From Hermodice carunculata (Eukaryota > Annelida > Polychaeta > Eunicida > Amphinomidae): a stretch of 64,000 nt of DNA. The stretch covers positions 12,062,417 to 12,126,416 of the forward strand of contig OZ026625.1 of assembly GCA_964020975.1 (NCBI GenBank), read 5' to 3'. Shown piece after piece: positions 1-11,538 of this stretch. The position numbers and the translations under genes are program-made. Position 1 is the stretch's first letter. The number at the start of each line of letters is the position of its first letter. The notes under the pieces are model-generated. The model was given only the letters and a program-made list of their open reading frames with translations. It searched no databases and had not been told where the DNA came from.

Positions 1-546
1 TCTTTGGCATAAACGTGCGCTCTCGCGATTTGGGATGTCTGTGCATCTGTCTGTATGTCGGTCCAACACTGTTGATCGAGCGAAAATAACCCTTGCCGAA
101 ATCTCAAAATGGTGTCCAACATTTGTCCAAACATGTTTTGCTTACAGACATGCATATATACACGGATAATGATCAGCAAAGGAAGATGCGCAGCTGGGAC
201 TTTGTTTGTCCGTATGCTTATATGGAACTCTTGACATGCTTATTAAAGATTAGCATTGTTAGATGTCAAACTTCCATCGTGCTGCGTGTATATCCATAAG
301 TATTGAATGAGCACAGCCATAGAGTAAAAATGCAAAACCTCTTTTTATTTGATTATACAAGACTTTAAAATCAAATCTGGAACCCTTTTAGTGTACACTA
401 AATTATCCCTATGGGTATTTTATGCTACATTTTGTGTTTACAACACGTACATGTCCCAAATGGACATAAATATTGTGACAGCTGTGGACATCTGTGTCCT
501 ATGGACACTATCCTCATTTTGTATCAGCAATAACCCATTTAGTATT
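1..546. other. AT-rich sequence, no gene recognised
   Basis: Short open frames only, none with a recognisable domain or a codon pattern that stands out. No RNA gene or mobile element end is visible before the tandem array that begins near 547. Confidence 0.5.
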
Positions 547-748
547 AAGCTAGAGACTGAGTCAACAGGCTTCCTCGGCGCGCTTTGGACCCACTGCGCC
601 AGAGCGCGCCACAGAAAGCTAGAGACTGAGTCAACATGCTTCCTCGGCGCGCTTTGGACCCACTGCGCCAGAGCGCGCCACAGAAAGCTAGAGACTGAGT
701 CAACAGGCTTCCTCGGCGCGCTTTAGGCCCACTGCGCCACAGAAAGGT
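547..748. repeat. 69-bp GC-rich tandem repeat, 3 copies
   Basis: Units begin at 547, 616 and 685, each starting AAGCTAGAGACTGAGTCAAC. The first two are almost identical; the third lacks about ten bases near its end. Each unit holds a near-perfect 12-bp inverted repeat, GGCGCGCTTTGG against CCAGAGCGCGCC, so it can fold into a GC-rich hairpin, unlike the AT-rich surroundings. TGAGTCA (AP-1-type consensus) occurs at 558, 627 and 696. Because 69 is 23 codons, an open frame (349-726) runs through the array as a 23-residue repeat; I regard that as a by-product. The unit resembles the subterminal core of the MITEs at 35.56 and 38.68 kb, so the array probably grew from a fragment of such an element. 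Confidence 0.9.
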
Positions 749-1099
749 TGGCTTGTTCTATTCTGTTCTTGTATGGAATGATATTGCCTTGGTACTTTAA
801 GGAAACGTTTTTTTACAAGGAATCGTCAGTATATTCTGATGTGCACAACCGTTATGATGAGCACTGAAGGGGTTCAAAGTGTTGTGTGCTTTACTTTGTG
901 AAAACTTGTATCTGACTTATGGGAATAAAAGACTTCAATTTTATAACAGGTATCATGTTTTCTTTAAACGAAGCGTGACTTTCCAACAATTTTACATATA
1001 CCTTTTAAATGGCTCAACTGTCGTCTATAATTTGCGTCCCTTCGACGCGCTCAGTGAGTTTGCTGTTACATCTTTAATCTGATATGATTTCTAGTATAC
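749..1099. other. no gene recognised
   Basis: AT-rich spacer between the tandem array and the LINE fragment; a 67-codon open frame has no recognisable motif. Confidence 0.5.
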
Positions 1100-2148
1100 A
1101 TTTTGTTGGAGGCCAAACAGCAAAAGGCACTTTGGATAAATCTTGATATTTATTTGATACTATTATTTTTTTTTTTTGGCTTTTTGAGTAAGCCTACTAT
1201 TGATGTTACTCAAACAGGTAAGAACATTTGCTTCGCTAACAAAACAAATCAACCTCCTCTTTATTTTGGTGATTCTGTTATCCCAGGAGGCACTACCCAC
1301 ACACATTTAGGCTTAACTCTTTCTAAAATATGAAATTGGATTTACAAAAAGAGAGAATGATTGACAAAAGAGAAAAATGGCGCTCGTTATTGTTGTTGAG
1401 ACCTAAATTCAAACATCAAAAAAATACGCCTTATAAACTTTATATATCTATGATACGCCCTATATTGGAATATGGGTGCGGAACATTTGCTAATTGTAGT
1501 GATACTCTTGCCAACTCGCTGGAACCAGTGCAGGGCGACTATGTACTCGAATATTATTCTTAGGGCGTGAGATTGCCTGGTATCGCGCATGCACAGTTCA
1601 GACATGGTGTAACTGCTCTCAGCTCTTATTTACATAAAATTAATGTGGCCGAATGACCAGCATGTTCATGTTCTTTTTGTAAAGAAATATTTTTTCATTA
1701 TTTTTTTTGGAATGCCCTATTTATGGTAAACCGAGAAGTGACTTGTTGTGAAAGATTTGGAATATTTTTTGCACCAGGTGCGAATCCCTCTCCACTAGTT
1801 AATGCTGCTAGTAACATACTAAAGACTTATTTAAATCACGGTAACGACAGTATTTCTTTGGAAGAAAATACTGAAATTGTTCAAGTGGTGAGTAAGTCTA
1901 TCTTTGTGACCAGAAAATTTGTATATTAGTTAATGGTCATCGAGCTTGTTTTCATAATGTATGGAATCTGTATTTTTGCAAAATGTTTTGTACATATATA
2001 TTATGTATTGATTCCTCTATAAGACTGTGTTTCTTCCTGTGTGTCATGTTTGTAATTTCTGTTTGTCTCTTTGTGTCAGGAGAGACTTTACATTAGTATT
2101 TTGTGTACTATGAGGTGATCCTGAATAAAGCAATAAGTTTGAATTGAA
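1100..2148 (+). mobile_element. LINE fragment, RT C-terminal part and 3' end (family 1)
   Basis: 5'-truncated non-LTR retrotransposon. The frames at about 1200-1330 and 1330-1563 read as the part of the RT after the catalytic box: PLYFGDSVIPGGTTHTHLGL, then KLYISMIRPILEYGCGTFAN with NCSDTLANSLEPVQ. After a frameshift near 1560 the text continues (AQFRHGVTALSSYLHKIN) into a C-C-H type knuckle, CSCSFCKEIFFHYFFWN, near 1660-1710, and a final coding part to about 1928 (GANPSPLVNAAS). A 3' UTR with AATAAAG near 2125 ends in the pentamer repeat TTGAATTGAA at about 2138-2147, the usual 3' tail style of CR1/L2-like LINEs. At least two frameshifts or stops; not functional. The 5' boundary is approximate. 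Confidence 0.85.
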
Positions 2149-2149
2149 A

Positions 2150-4740
2150 CGTTTGCATCGCTGCGTTCTTTCAAACCGTTAATCGTGAACACTATTAGTT
2201 CAATATAATTCTAACTGTCGTCTATTTTGCCGTTGCTTTTTTATCAACAGCTATCTTTGGACGGCTACAAGTTTCCAATGCGCTTTGGGGCAAGCTGTTT
2301 AACTGCGCTTCACATATGACTGCTAAAGTGTTTGATGTGGGGAAACTCGAAATGACTCTTTACCACTTTTTTCTTCCACATATAATGTTTTCAAGTCACC
2401 TAGATCTCTCTGTACCTTGCCATGACACTGGCAGTGATTCAGCAGGGCAAACGCCACAGTTACATTTCTTCTCATCTGTATACTGTTGAGTTCGGGCAAG
2501 ATAGAACGAGAATAATATGGAGTGTCGGCATCTGTACCAGGGTATTCCAACATATTATGGTCTCCTGTTAATGCCAAAATGCTGTAAATATGAGCTTCAA
2601 TATAACAACGCTTCACAGATCTGTTTCTTTTATATACCTTCAATCTATAGAAGCGGGAATTGATTTTTTGCAATATTTCACATCAATATGTGAAGTTGCC
2701 ACAATACTCACGCTGATTTGTTTGTAAAGCTGCAACGCTATTTCATATTAATATATTCATATATTTGTAGCCGGGCATTTTCTGTTGGTGAAGCCAGACA
2801 GCCGCATAAACAAGTCAGACTTCTGTTGCGAGGTGCAATTCTATAATCAACATAATTCAGCATTTAGACTTTTACCAAGCGGAAATAAAATGGTTAAACG
2901 CTCAGCATCACTTATTTCGCTACCGACCCTGTCAATTTACAACAGATGTTATAAGCTGTTCTAAGGCCTCATTTGAATATCTACTGAATCATTAATAGGT
3001 GACGGACTGCAAACGGTGTTAATTAGAAGTGCTCTGAATTCTCAGTAGCTAAGTGGATAATGTAATAAAGAGACGGCGGCTGCCCCTTCCATCAACCTCA
3101 CTGTGAGATCCACCGAGAGGCCCCGGCAGACAATGCTTGTCAACCTGCGGGCTGGAACTCGGACTAATCAGACAAGCCGGGGTTTATATTATATGCTTGA
3201 ATTGAGAACCTTATGTTGACTAAGCTTATGTGGAGCTTCTGTTTTATTTGTTTTCCTTTATTTCCCTTTTTTTGCAATGATAATCAGCAGAATATGAAAT
3301 TTTGATTAGCCTTTTTTTTCTCAGTTGCAAAAAAAAAAAAAAAAGCCGCCAAAAAAGTACTTTCTTTCTCCGCTGTCATTCGTGACTTCCTTTCTTCTAT
3401 TCATGTGTTCTCTGCTTTATTCCTTTCCTGCTTTCTTTCTTTGGTCATTTTTTGTGCTTTCTCTTTTACTGTCATTTATTGATTCGCGGTTCTATGGGTA
3501 AATAATATGAACAGCAAAAAAGGAAACCGGGGCCACGACAATGCTGCGCACGATATACTCTCATGCCCGCAGGACAAACATTTTACACCAAAAATACCAT
3601 AACACTGGAGTTGTTGTTTAAACATTTATAGTCTACTCTTGTTAAGTTTATATGATATTACAATTAACACGCACAACCAGCACGTAACAACTCAACTGAT
3701 ACGACCACGATGATGGGCGCATCTGTAATGTTGTAGCAGTTATGACTTACGCACCGTAATACTGTAAAATAGAAGTCGATATACATAATCACATAAAAAT
3801 ACAATGCATTTTTCCTTCACATGGCGATACCGGTAGTGCATTTTGTTGACAGACATATGAATTTAATTCTCAAAATGTGACATGAAAGAAACAATCGAAA
3901 TTTTAATATGAAGCCACTACTGTCTGTATGGCTCTATATGTTATATCTTCCAAGAACAGTGAAAATGTCCATCCTCAGAAACACACACAAGAAAAATCAA
4001 CTTGCAATGCAGGTGCATCTGTGTCATTTTTATAGCATGATCATCTTCTTCTTGTAAATCTACCCTTTTGCACTGTTTACAACCGTTTTTTTCAAGTACA
4101 GTTTGACACAGGTATCGCACGGTGGAGCCAACAAGGCAACTTGGTAGAAAACCAAACCGGCAGCTCTTCGTAATAGAGGCAATGTAGCACATAGTAATAA
4201 AGTGCCGAATAGATATCGTCTTGAGCGGCAGCACAATCTGTTGTTCAGCAATTCATGTGACGTAACCCTATGAACGTTGACCTGTTTGGTGCTGTCTACT
4301 GCAAGTAACCTTAAGAAATCAATTGGTCGCAAAACCGCATTGACCGCGCTAATAAAATAAGAAGCTTGTTTCCCAAAGCAGTCACGCCTAAAGGTTGTGT
4401 TTATTTGAATATTAGCCCAGCCCATGACCTTGTCTGTGGTCTTTGGGGTCACAAGAGAAGAAAGCCCCTGCAGATTCAAAGCCAGGGACTCGCATACACC
4501 ACGCAATACCAGTGACTCCTGTGTGTATTTTGTCTCGAAACATCAGCATTAAATATAATATACCACAGAATTAAATGTTTAACATAGCATATGTAAAAGA
4601 TACCGTGAGCGAGATACACTAATTGTAAGTCTGTGGAAAGCCACAGGCATTTTTCCTGCAGAATATTCTAGTAGACGTGTCATCATCAAACTGGTGGTCG
4701 TAACGCAAAGGCCGTGTCAAAGTGCCCTTTCTGTTTGACA
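2150..4740. other. long stretch without recognised gene
   Basis: AT-rich DNA with short open frames. A GC-richer patch at about 3060-3185 (AGACGGCGGCTGCCCC, CCACCGAGAGGCCCCGGCAG) stands out from its surroundings and is treated as a finding. A run of 15 A lies near 3330-3346. One 148-codon frame on the minus strand is listed separately. No LINE or MITE text was recognised. Confidence 0.5.
4060..4506 (-). other. unrecognised 148-codon open frame
   Basis: The longest open frame in the 2.1-5.3 kb stretch. The product would begin MRGVCESLALNLQGLSSLVT, be rich in Leu, Cys and Arg, and have one hydrophobic stretch near residues 100-128 (RYLFGTLLLCATLPLL, AAGLVFYQVALLAPP). I see no known domain, no splice pattern and no neighbour that would support it. 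In 64 kb of AT-rich DNA an open frame of this length may well be chance. Could be part of an exon or nothing. Confidence 0.12.
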
Positions 4741-5340
4741 TATTGCTAATGTGGTCCGAGTGGACAATGTCTGCAACAATACATGTTAATAAAATCCAAT
4801 CACATTTATGGATGCCTGCCTCATAGCCCCATACCAGGGCAGACTGATTGATTGAATTTGGTTGCTTCGTTTTTTATTTCTGTGATATTACTTTAACTTC
4901 TGGAGCCACTGGCTGGAAAACAAGAATGTTTACATGCTCCAGCCGCCTTATTGACCTAACTTCCACGGTAGTATGGGATATGGTGATGATTAGGGTAACA
5001 GTGGTGATGTGGAGGTGTTTTGCGTTGCTGGCGATAGTACCTATGCTAGTATTGGAAGCAGCAGTCTTGATGTATATTGCTGCAGTAATAGTGTTGTTGC
5101 TGATGTGGTAATGGATACGGGATGGGGTGTGAGTGGAGTGCAATGCGTACTTTGTTGGTAATAATGGTATTGCTGGTGGTGGGGAGGGGTATTGGACATG
5201 GATAGCAGTACCGATGGTAACTTTGATGCCCGGGCTTTGATGATGGTGATGGCGACATGGGTAGCTTACATCAGAGGAGTCACAACTTATTTAATTTCTC
5301 CTCTCTGCAATGACATAGTCTCGCTTAAACAAGAATCTGG
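4741..5340. other. cryptically simple TGG/TGATG-rich DNA
   Basis: Between about 4960 and 5270 the plus strand is rich in GTGATG, GTGGTG and GGTATTG words without strict periodicity. This low-complexity makeup explains the overlapping open frames on both strands here. No gene recognised. Confidence 0.5.
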
Positions 5341-5402
5341 GGGGTTTTTTTTTTTGGTTTTTTTTTTCTTTTTTTTTTTTTTTTTTTCCTTTTTTTTTTT
5401 TT
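5341..5402. repeat. T-rich tract (A-rich on minus strand)
   Basis: About 60 bases of T broken by a few G and C. It lies just 3' (minus-strand sense) of possible LINE C-terminal coding text and could be the A-rich tail of that minus-strand insertion. Confidence 0.75.
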
Positions 5403-5760
5403 GCATAGACAGAGTCTCCTTCAGACACAACCAAGAACGTGGACATTTTCTTCATACAAAGCAACATTAAGATCCCACCCATTTAGAATTTGTTAGTATT
5501 TTATTGTATTGTACACATTAATCATTTCAACTGGATTTTCCCAAAAATACATCAAGCAGCTTATCTGCAGGCTCTCCAGAACATGCAAAGACACACAATA
5601 AGTGAAAAAATATATATACAGTTACACACAGGAGACAAGCAGGTTTCGTATTAAAGCGGGTACAATGGATCAAAGTTAAGGTGGAAGCTGTGAAGCTAGT
5701 GCGCAGTGAGACAGGCAACTTTGGATCAATATTACCCATTAAATTTTTTCACAAACACAT
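5403..5760 (-). mobile_element. possible LINE C-terminal remnant with A-rich tail
   Basis: Reading the minus strand from about 5740 down gives LPVSLRTSFTASTLTLIHCT followed by CLLCVTVYIFFHLLCVF and GEPADKLLDVF. This resembles the C-terminal Cys/His segment seen in some animal LINEs (a cysteine pair, then a D-E-F-H-F-like stretch, then C-P-x-Y and a basic helix), and it runs into the A-rich tract at 5341-5402, which would be the tail. The match is by eye and weak; several stops would be needed. A chance resemblance is quite possible. Confidence 0.25.
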
Positions 5761-6879
5761 TAAACCTATATATTTTCTGATTACTACATATCCACAAATT
5801 TGTATCCATAGAGTTGTTTTGAAGGATTGGAATTTCTTGAGATTTTATAGCATATTTTATGACTTGGTAGGATTTTCAGTTTTCGCACAGAAGTAGCACA
5901 AAATTGTTTTTTTCTACAGTTGAAATCATAAGAAATTTAAAATATGTATCCATGTCGAGGATCGAATTCAATGGTGAGTTCTGAAATAGCATATAAAAAT
6001 TTATAAAACTTTTAATTTAGTCCTGACAGGTTGTTCATTTTCCTTCTATAAATTGCTCCAAAAGTCATGGAAGGGTTGTCAGAAAACAAATCCTGGGAAC
6101 CGTTCCTGCATATGATAATTTTCTTTTAATGTCCATTGATTTTAATGTGATAGGGCAATTCATACGTTTGTGAGGCGAGATACAAATTGTAGAGGTTGAG
6201 CAAAAACGGTTCCGAGAAAATGGCATTGAAAGAAAAAGTTGCCAATTCTTATGCATTTATGGCTGTAATATGACACATACTCATTTGTTCTGTCCTGTGT
6301 TTTAATTATTGTGTGAAATAAACTTGCAGTTTTACCTCTGTGATGTTGTCACTAAAGAACAGTATATTTTATGGCTTAGATCTCGACTTTTTTAACTTGG
6401 GAACAGCACACTGGGCTTGTTTGGATGCGGGTTCAGATGCTTTTTTTCCATATTTGGGGACCAGTAAGTGGATTGTGCCAATTTGTTTTTGCAGCCATAG
6501 GGAATTTCAAAGTAATCAGCAAGATGGTAGTGATTAGAATGAACTGGCCAATTCTTCTCTCCACGGCTAATGGTTTCCTGTGAGTGACCCTACTCAATGG
6601 CTCAATTGGTTTACAGGGGTCACGGACTAATGACTGTGCAAACAATGACGTGGTTCATTATCATGCCCATGCAAACAAACTCATGTGCCCGGCACTGCTT
6701 TAACTTTTCAGTGTAAACAAAAGTTTTCAGATCAATTAACTCATATAAATTTATGTTCACACATCTGAGTTTTCGGAAGCATGTAGTTTAATAATTAGAC
6801 TATCCAACAATATGAAAAAGTGATTAGAGGTTATCCAAAGGTGCCAGCTTTAGACCTTCCACCTTAATCGTATCAAACA
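5761..6879. other. no gene recognised
   Basis: AT-rich spacer with short open frames on both strands. It may contain further eroded text of the possible minus-strand LINE at 5.4-5.76 kb, but nothing can be aligned by eye. AATAAAC near 6318 is not linked to a gene. Confidence 0.45.
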
Positions 6880-7948
6880 GATCGTAGCAACTTACCTAAC
6901 ATGTGAATGCGCTGGAAGTGAAATCGTCTGCTTACAATAATATAGCGTTGAACAGCCTGAGATATTAATTCGTTGGTGATATTGTCAAACTTGCTTCTAC
7001 CATAGAGAAAAATTTCAATGAGGATGTCACCGGATATATCCCATAAGAAATTTGGATTTAAACCAGGAGTAAGTATGTTTGTAATAGTACTTAGTAATTA
7101 TCTCCTTGGGACAGTAAATTTAGGACAATAGATAAAGAAGTGCATTTTCTCTTTCTCGGGATGCATACATGAACAAATAGGACAAGCTAGAATGTTAACT
7201 CTAAATTAATCTGCATTTAATACAGAGTGACCTAATCTTAGCTGAGTATGACAAATATTAGCAAAACGATTTCCAAAAGAATAGTAAGCTGGTACATTGT
7301 CGACCACCAGCACAGTTGATTTTAACATATATTTAAAATTGGGACAGCATATCGGAGTCACGGATGTCAATAGGAAGATCATTCCAGGCATTAATTACTG
7401 AAGGGAGGAACGAGTTGACAAGTCGTTTGGTACCAGAGTAAGCTTGATGTAGTTGGGACGAGCGTCGTAACTTTCTGCCGGACGAGAGTGCCACGTTTTC
7501 AGGTACAGAGCTGATTGATAGTCTGCAGTTGCCTGATGCAACATTTTATTTTAAGAAAAATTTATATGGAATATTTGCGCCTCGGCCATCCCACTGCCTC
7601 CAAAAGTCGGTCATGAGATGTATATCTAAGAGCGTCAGTACATACTTTGGCTGCCTAATATTGGACAGATTCAAGTAGATCAGACATTTTCCAGGTGCAG
7701 TTGTCAAAAATAACACTGCCGTATTCTAAATTAAGACTGTCCATAGTTAAGTAAAGTCTAATTAATGCTTTATTGACAATTTAAATTTAAATGTTCTCAT
7801 TATTGCAATTCGTTGGCTAGGTTTGTTTACCAAACGCTTGCTATGCTCGTCCCAAGTTTAATCAAATGACAGAGTAATCCCCAGGTGGGTATGGCTGCTA
7901 GCTTCTCGGATAGCTGTGTTGCCAAGATAGTGGGGAGGGTGATCCCGG

Positions 7949-7986
<38 letters not shown>

Positions 7987-9355
7987 GCTGTTGTTGCTTT
8001 TTTGTTTGGTTTGTTTCTTTGTTTGTTTGTTGTTTTTTGTTTGTTTGTTTTTTGTTTTTGTTTTGTTCTTTGTTTTTTTTTGTTTTTTTTTTTGTTTTTT
8101 TTTTTTGTTTTTTTTTTTGTTTTTTTTGTTTTGTTTTTTTTTTTTTGTTTTTTTTTGTTTTTTTTTTTTGTTTTTTTTTGTTTTGTTTAGTTTTAGTTTT
8201 TTTTGGGGGGGGGGTTGGTTTTTATTTGCTTTTGGTTTTGTTTTCTGTTGCTTTTTTGGGGGGGGGGTGAGAATGAGACTGAAATTGATTTTAGAGCATT
8301 AAAGATGAACGGCCAGAGGTTACCGCAATGATTTATACTGATCAGATCAGTATTCATTTGGTGCCCTGAAACTGCTGGGTTTTGTATAACTTCTAGAATA
8401 CTAGTATCATCGGCATTTTTTTTTCACACTGAATTTCGTCCACAATATTGTTTGCATCAACAAGGAAGAACAGGGGTCCTGAATTGAAACCCATGGGGGA
8501 CACCGGCCTAAATGGGTAGCCAGCTTGACTTTTGGCCGTTTATTAAGACACGTTGAGTTCTATTCGACAGATAGCTATCGACCCTTCTAACAACAGGATT
8601 AGTGAGCTGGCAAAGTCTAAAGAGAAGTCCTTCGTGCCAGACCTTGTCAAAAGCCTTGGAGCCATCAAGGAAAATCACCGTCACCTCTTTGCCAGATTAA
8701 ACTCCATCATAGATATCATGTACAATTTTTACGAGCTGATTTACTGGGGAGTCATTTGTTTTGAAGCTGGAATTTTTTATTGGTGAGAAGGTCATATATC
8801 TTGACAAGTACTGGTATAGTTTATTAAATACATGCCTTTCAAGAACTTTTGAAGCATTACACAAAAGAGAAATGGGACAATAATTTGATTTATTTTGTCC
8901 AACAGATTTTTTAGCATGGGACAGAGGTGAGATTGTTTTCAAGATTCTTGGAATTCAGATGTTTGTAGCAATATTTGAAAAGCTTGGTAAGTGGCTTGCA
9001 TATGGTTTCTGCAGTTTGTTTTAGCAGGAAAGTGCCAACTTTGTCAGGGCCGGTTGCACAGTAAGTGCTCAAAAATAGTAAAACTTTTCTGATATCGTCC
9101 TCATGAATCTCTATCCAGGGTAAACGAGAGTCAATATGGAAAATAAAGTTGGGAAGAGAGGTAGATGTTGGTCGTTAAGAGTAATTTGCATTGACTGGCA
9201 AAATATTTATGAAATATTTCGCACTTTTCGGCTTCATCAGAAATTATCAGTACTATACAATGCCTCACTAACGTAACAGTCCAAGTGTAAAATGTGAGGG
9301 ACTCCCTCACCTAGACTTGACTTTATTGCTGTATAGCCTCCCGTTGTGGATAAAC
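6880..9355 (-). mobile_element. degenerate LINE, RT and C-terminus (family 1)
   Basis: Non-LTR element, 5'-truncated before the RT. From high to low coordinates the minus strand shows a linker (SSLGEGVPHILHLD near 9310, FHKYFASQCK near 9200), the RT fingers (NYCPISLLCNASKVLERHVF at about 8810-8880, then SKAFDKVWHEGLL near 8650), the catalytic box ADDTSILEVIQ near 8385-8414, the thumb (LYLTMDSLNLEYGSVIFDNC near 7700-7760), and a C-terminus with VINAWNDLPIDIRDSDM near 7350-7400, FANICHTQLRLGHSVLNAD at about 7206-7265 and a knuckle CPICSCMHPEKEKMHFFIYC near 7130-7190. Frames change many times. A 330-bp T/G-rich tract (7950-8276) interrupts the ORF between the catalytic box and the L-G-I-T-L segment. 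Same family as the elements at 10.5, 58.1 and 1.1 kb. Boundaries are approximate. Confidence 0.85.
7950..8276. repeat. (TTG)n followed by long T/G tract, inside LINE
   Basis: Begins as about fifteen TTG triplets (7950-7995), passes into runs of T broken by single G, and ends with two G runs of nine to ten bases near 8203-8214 and 8259-8267. The plus strand is almost free of A and C. It lies inside the minus-strand LINE RT, so on the element's sense strand it reads as A with C. The low-complexity open frames over it are spurious. Confidence 0.95.
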
Positions 9356-10499
9356 TAAAAAAATGTGAATGAACTTCTCTGCAAGATCAAAGTAGAATAT
9401 GATAGCTTCCCTGTAGACATCAACACAACACGTTGCAATACAACCCGTCTACACAGACAAAGTCTTCATGCAAGGGATTTTGTCACCTTTAGTTCATCTG
9501 ATGGAACGGAAAAAGATGAATTCATTCCAATGGCTTCATCTTCAATCATTGCTACATTGTGTAGTCCCTCATTGTTGCTAGGGAGTTATTTGCCATTCTG
9601 TGCGAGATCATCGGAGGTCCATTCAAGCAAGGTTAACGCTACCATGTTCCCGTGAGATGGGGGAAAAACACTTGACTTAGCCGGCCCCATTGACGTGAAA
9701 GGCAGTCTGGTTGCTACCAGTCAATATTAATGTCGATGTGTCAGGATCATGAATACAACTCTGTGATGTGGAGCAGATGTGTTAAATATTCAACATACCT
9801 GTCACCACAACTCATCAACACAAGTCATTGCCTTTGTAACCTTTGAAGCCTTCCCATGTCCACACAGATCAAGAACGTGTTGACTGCCGAGGGCCCTAAT
9901 TTCAAGGACGTGTTTGAACTGTCTATCAATGCAAAGCGATGGTGTAAGTTGCATCCTGTGCCCAGCAGAGGTCCCATCTCAACCTGCAGATTAGGGTCAT
10001 CGCTTTTTGCACTTGCCACAAGTCATCTATTGACTCAAATACTATCTGTTGATTGCAAGCACTGAACTGTTAATGAATTCAAAATAAGTCTTATGGAAAA
10101 TTTCCGTGCCCCCAATGGGAAATGCAGGCCACGTGGATGATTAATTCGAATTAATTTCTCAACCCATGAGAAGGAAATTTTAATTTGAACATATTTACTT
10201 ATTCTGTGTTACCCTACAGTGTACTATCTGACTATTACGATTGGTTTTCAGGGCAAGGAGAGACCACCTATATGTTTACATGTACAATGCACACAGGACA
10301 TTACAAGCTATCTTACCAATACAAATCCACATATGAAATATGAGCATTGTCAGTGGCATGCTACAGTGGAGCCAAGTTACATAACATAATGGTAGAATTA
10401 ATAACACAGCATCACTTACAGTCGTTCACTGTTGAGTGAAGAATCAATGAAATTCAGAAAGCAATTAATTAAATAGATAAATGCATGTGTAATTGAATA
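9356..10499. other. spacer between two minus-strand LINEs, no gene recognised
   Basis: Open frames of 96 codons (9365-9655 plus) and 64-69 codons (9825-10065, both strands) show no recognisable domain. The segment near 9460-9550 on the plus strand (RQSLHARDFVTFSSSDGTEK, FIPMASS) faintly resembles the F-I-P motif that precedes W-N-x-L-P in LINE C-termini, but the W-N-x-L-P part is absent, so I do not call it. Confidence 0.45.
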
Positions 10500-11378
10500 A
10501 AAGTATCAGCAATAGTATTTGGATTTCATCCAAAAAGGTGCAAAACGCTGTTGATAATTGAAAATTTTAGAAACAAAACGTCTACTTTTGGTAACATAAT
10601 TTTGTACCATGTCAAAAATTTGTATGTTGACGACATCCGTTAATTCTTGGCAGCCAGAGAGGAAAAATTGAAGCAGCCTTTCACAGGTAATAGGAATCAT
10701 TAGGTTGAGATGAAGACCTGGAGTAATGGAACGCTCGGGAGAAGTTTCTTCCTTAAGGGACAATATTTAGGGTGGCAAAGGAAAGTGAGTAATATCTTCA
10801 GCCGGGAAAGAGCAGGAGCATGAAGGACAAGGAATTACATTTACTTTATAACAACCAAATTCAAGATAAAGAAACCCAGCTGTAGCTGGGTGTAACATAT
10901 TCGAAAAATGTTGGCCATGCAAAAAGAAGGCAAGAGCATGGTGCGTGATCAGCAGGATTGTTTAAGCTTGGATTTAAAAAGTTGAAAGGAAATTGAATCT
11001 CTTATATCGGAGGAGAGATTACTGCACGGTTCAGCGGTGTTTCAGAGGAAAGAGTGTGGAAACGTTGTGTCCTGCATTAGATGTTGTGTATGAATCTTGA
11101 ATGACGAAGGTATGGATCGACGTTATGGGATAGTAGGAGGTTGCATTGATAGGTGGGTTTAAGATTGTGTGTCATGTGTGAAGACCCTTTAATTTATTTG
11201 GGCTGATACAGCCTATGTCAAAATTTTACAGAGGAACGTGTGCAATATAGACAATAGTAATTCCATATGTATACAGGTTAGACAGGGACAGGTTAGCTTA
11301 TGGAGAGTAAAGAGTTCGAACTGCGGAATAGGATATTGACTACTAGGAAGTGGTTCTGGGCAAAAAGACACAAATACA

Positions 11379-11538
11379 ATTTTGTAGAATAGAATCAATT
11401 CAAAGTGTTTCCATCGGGTAGCCAAGGTAGGCCATCCAAGTTCTTGAAGACGTTTGTCATTTTGTAGAATAGAATCAATTTAAAGTATTTCCATCGGGTA
11501 GCCAAGGTAGGCCAACCAAGTTCTTGAAGACGTTTGAT
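11379..11538. repeat. 80-bp tandem duplication inside LINE ORF
   Basis: The segment starting ATTTTGTAGAATAGAATCAA at 11379 recurs at 11459 with few differences. It covers the minus-strand RT text ELGWPTLATRWKYFKLILF and so duplicates part of the thumb coding region. Eighty is not a multiple of three, so it also shifts the frame. A local post-insertion duplication. Confidence 0.92.

Noticed and set aside
349-726. 125-codon open frame with a 23-residue repeat
   Set aside because: Openness follows from the 69-bp period; the part before the array has no protein-like features and the frame ends in the third unit.
2156-2172. GCATCGCTGCGTTCTTT resembles the reverse complement of a 5.8S rRNA stretch
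   Set aside because: Only about eleven bases match and nothing else of 5.8S, ITS or 28S is nearby.
4700-4866. AATAAAATCC and GATTGATTGAA as a possible LINE 3' end on the plus strand
   Set aside because: No coding text upstream and the tail repeat is only two units; too weak to call.
8000-8300. Open frames of up to 117 codons rich in Phe and Leu
   Set aside because: They are translations of the T/G tract and carry no protein information.
9365-9655. Possible LINE C-terminus (FIPMASS) on the plus strand
   Set aside because: The following W-N-x-L-P motif is missing and no other part of a LINE can be read.
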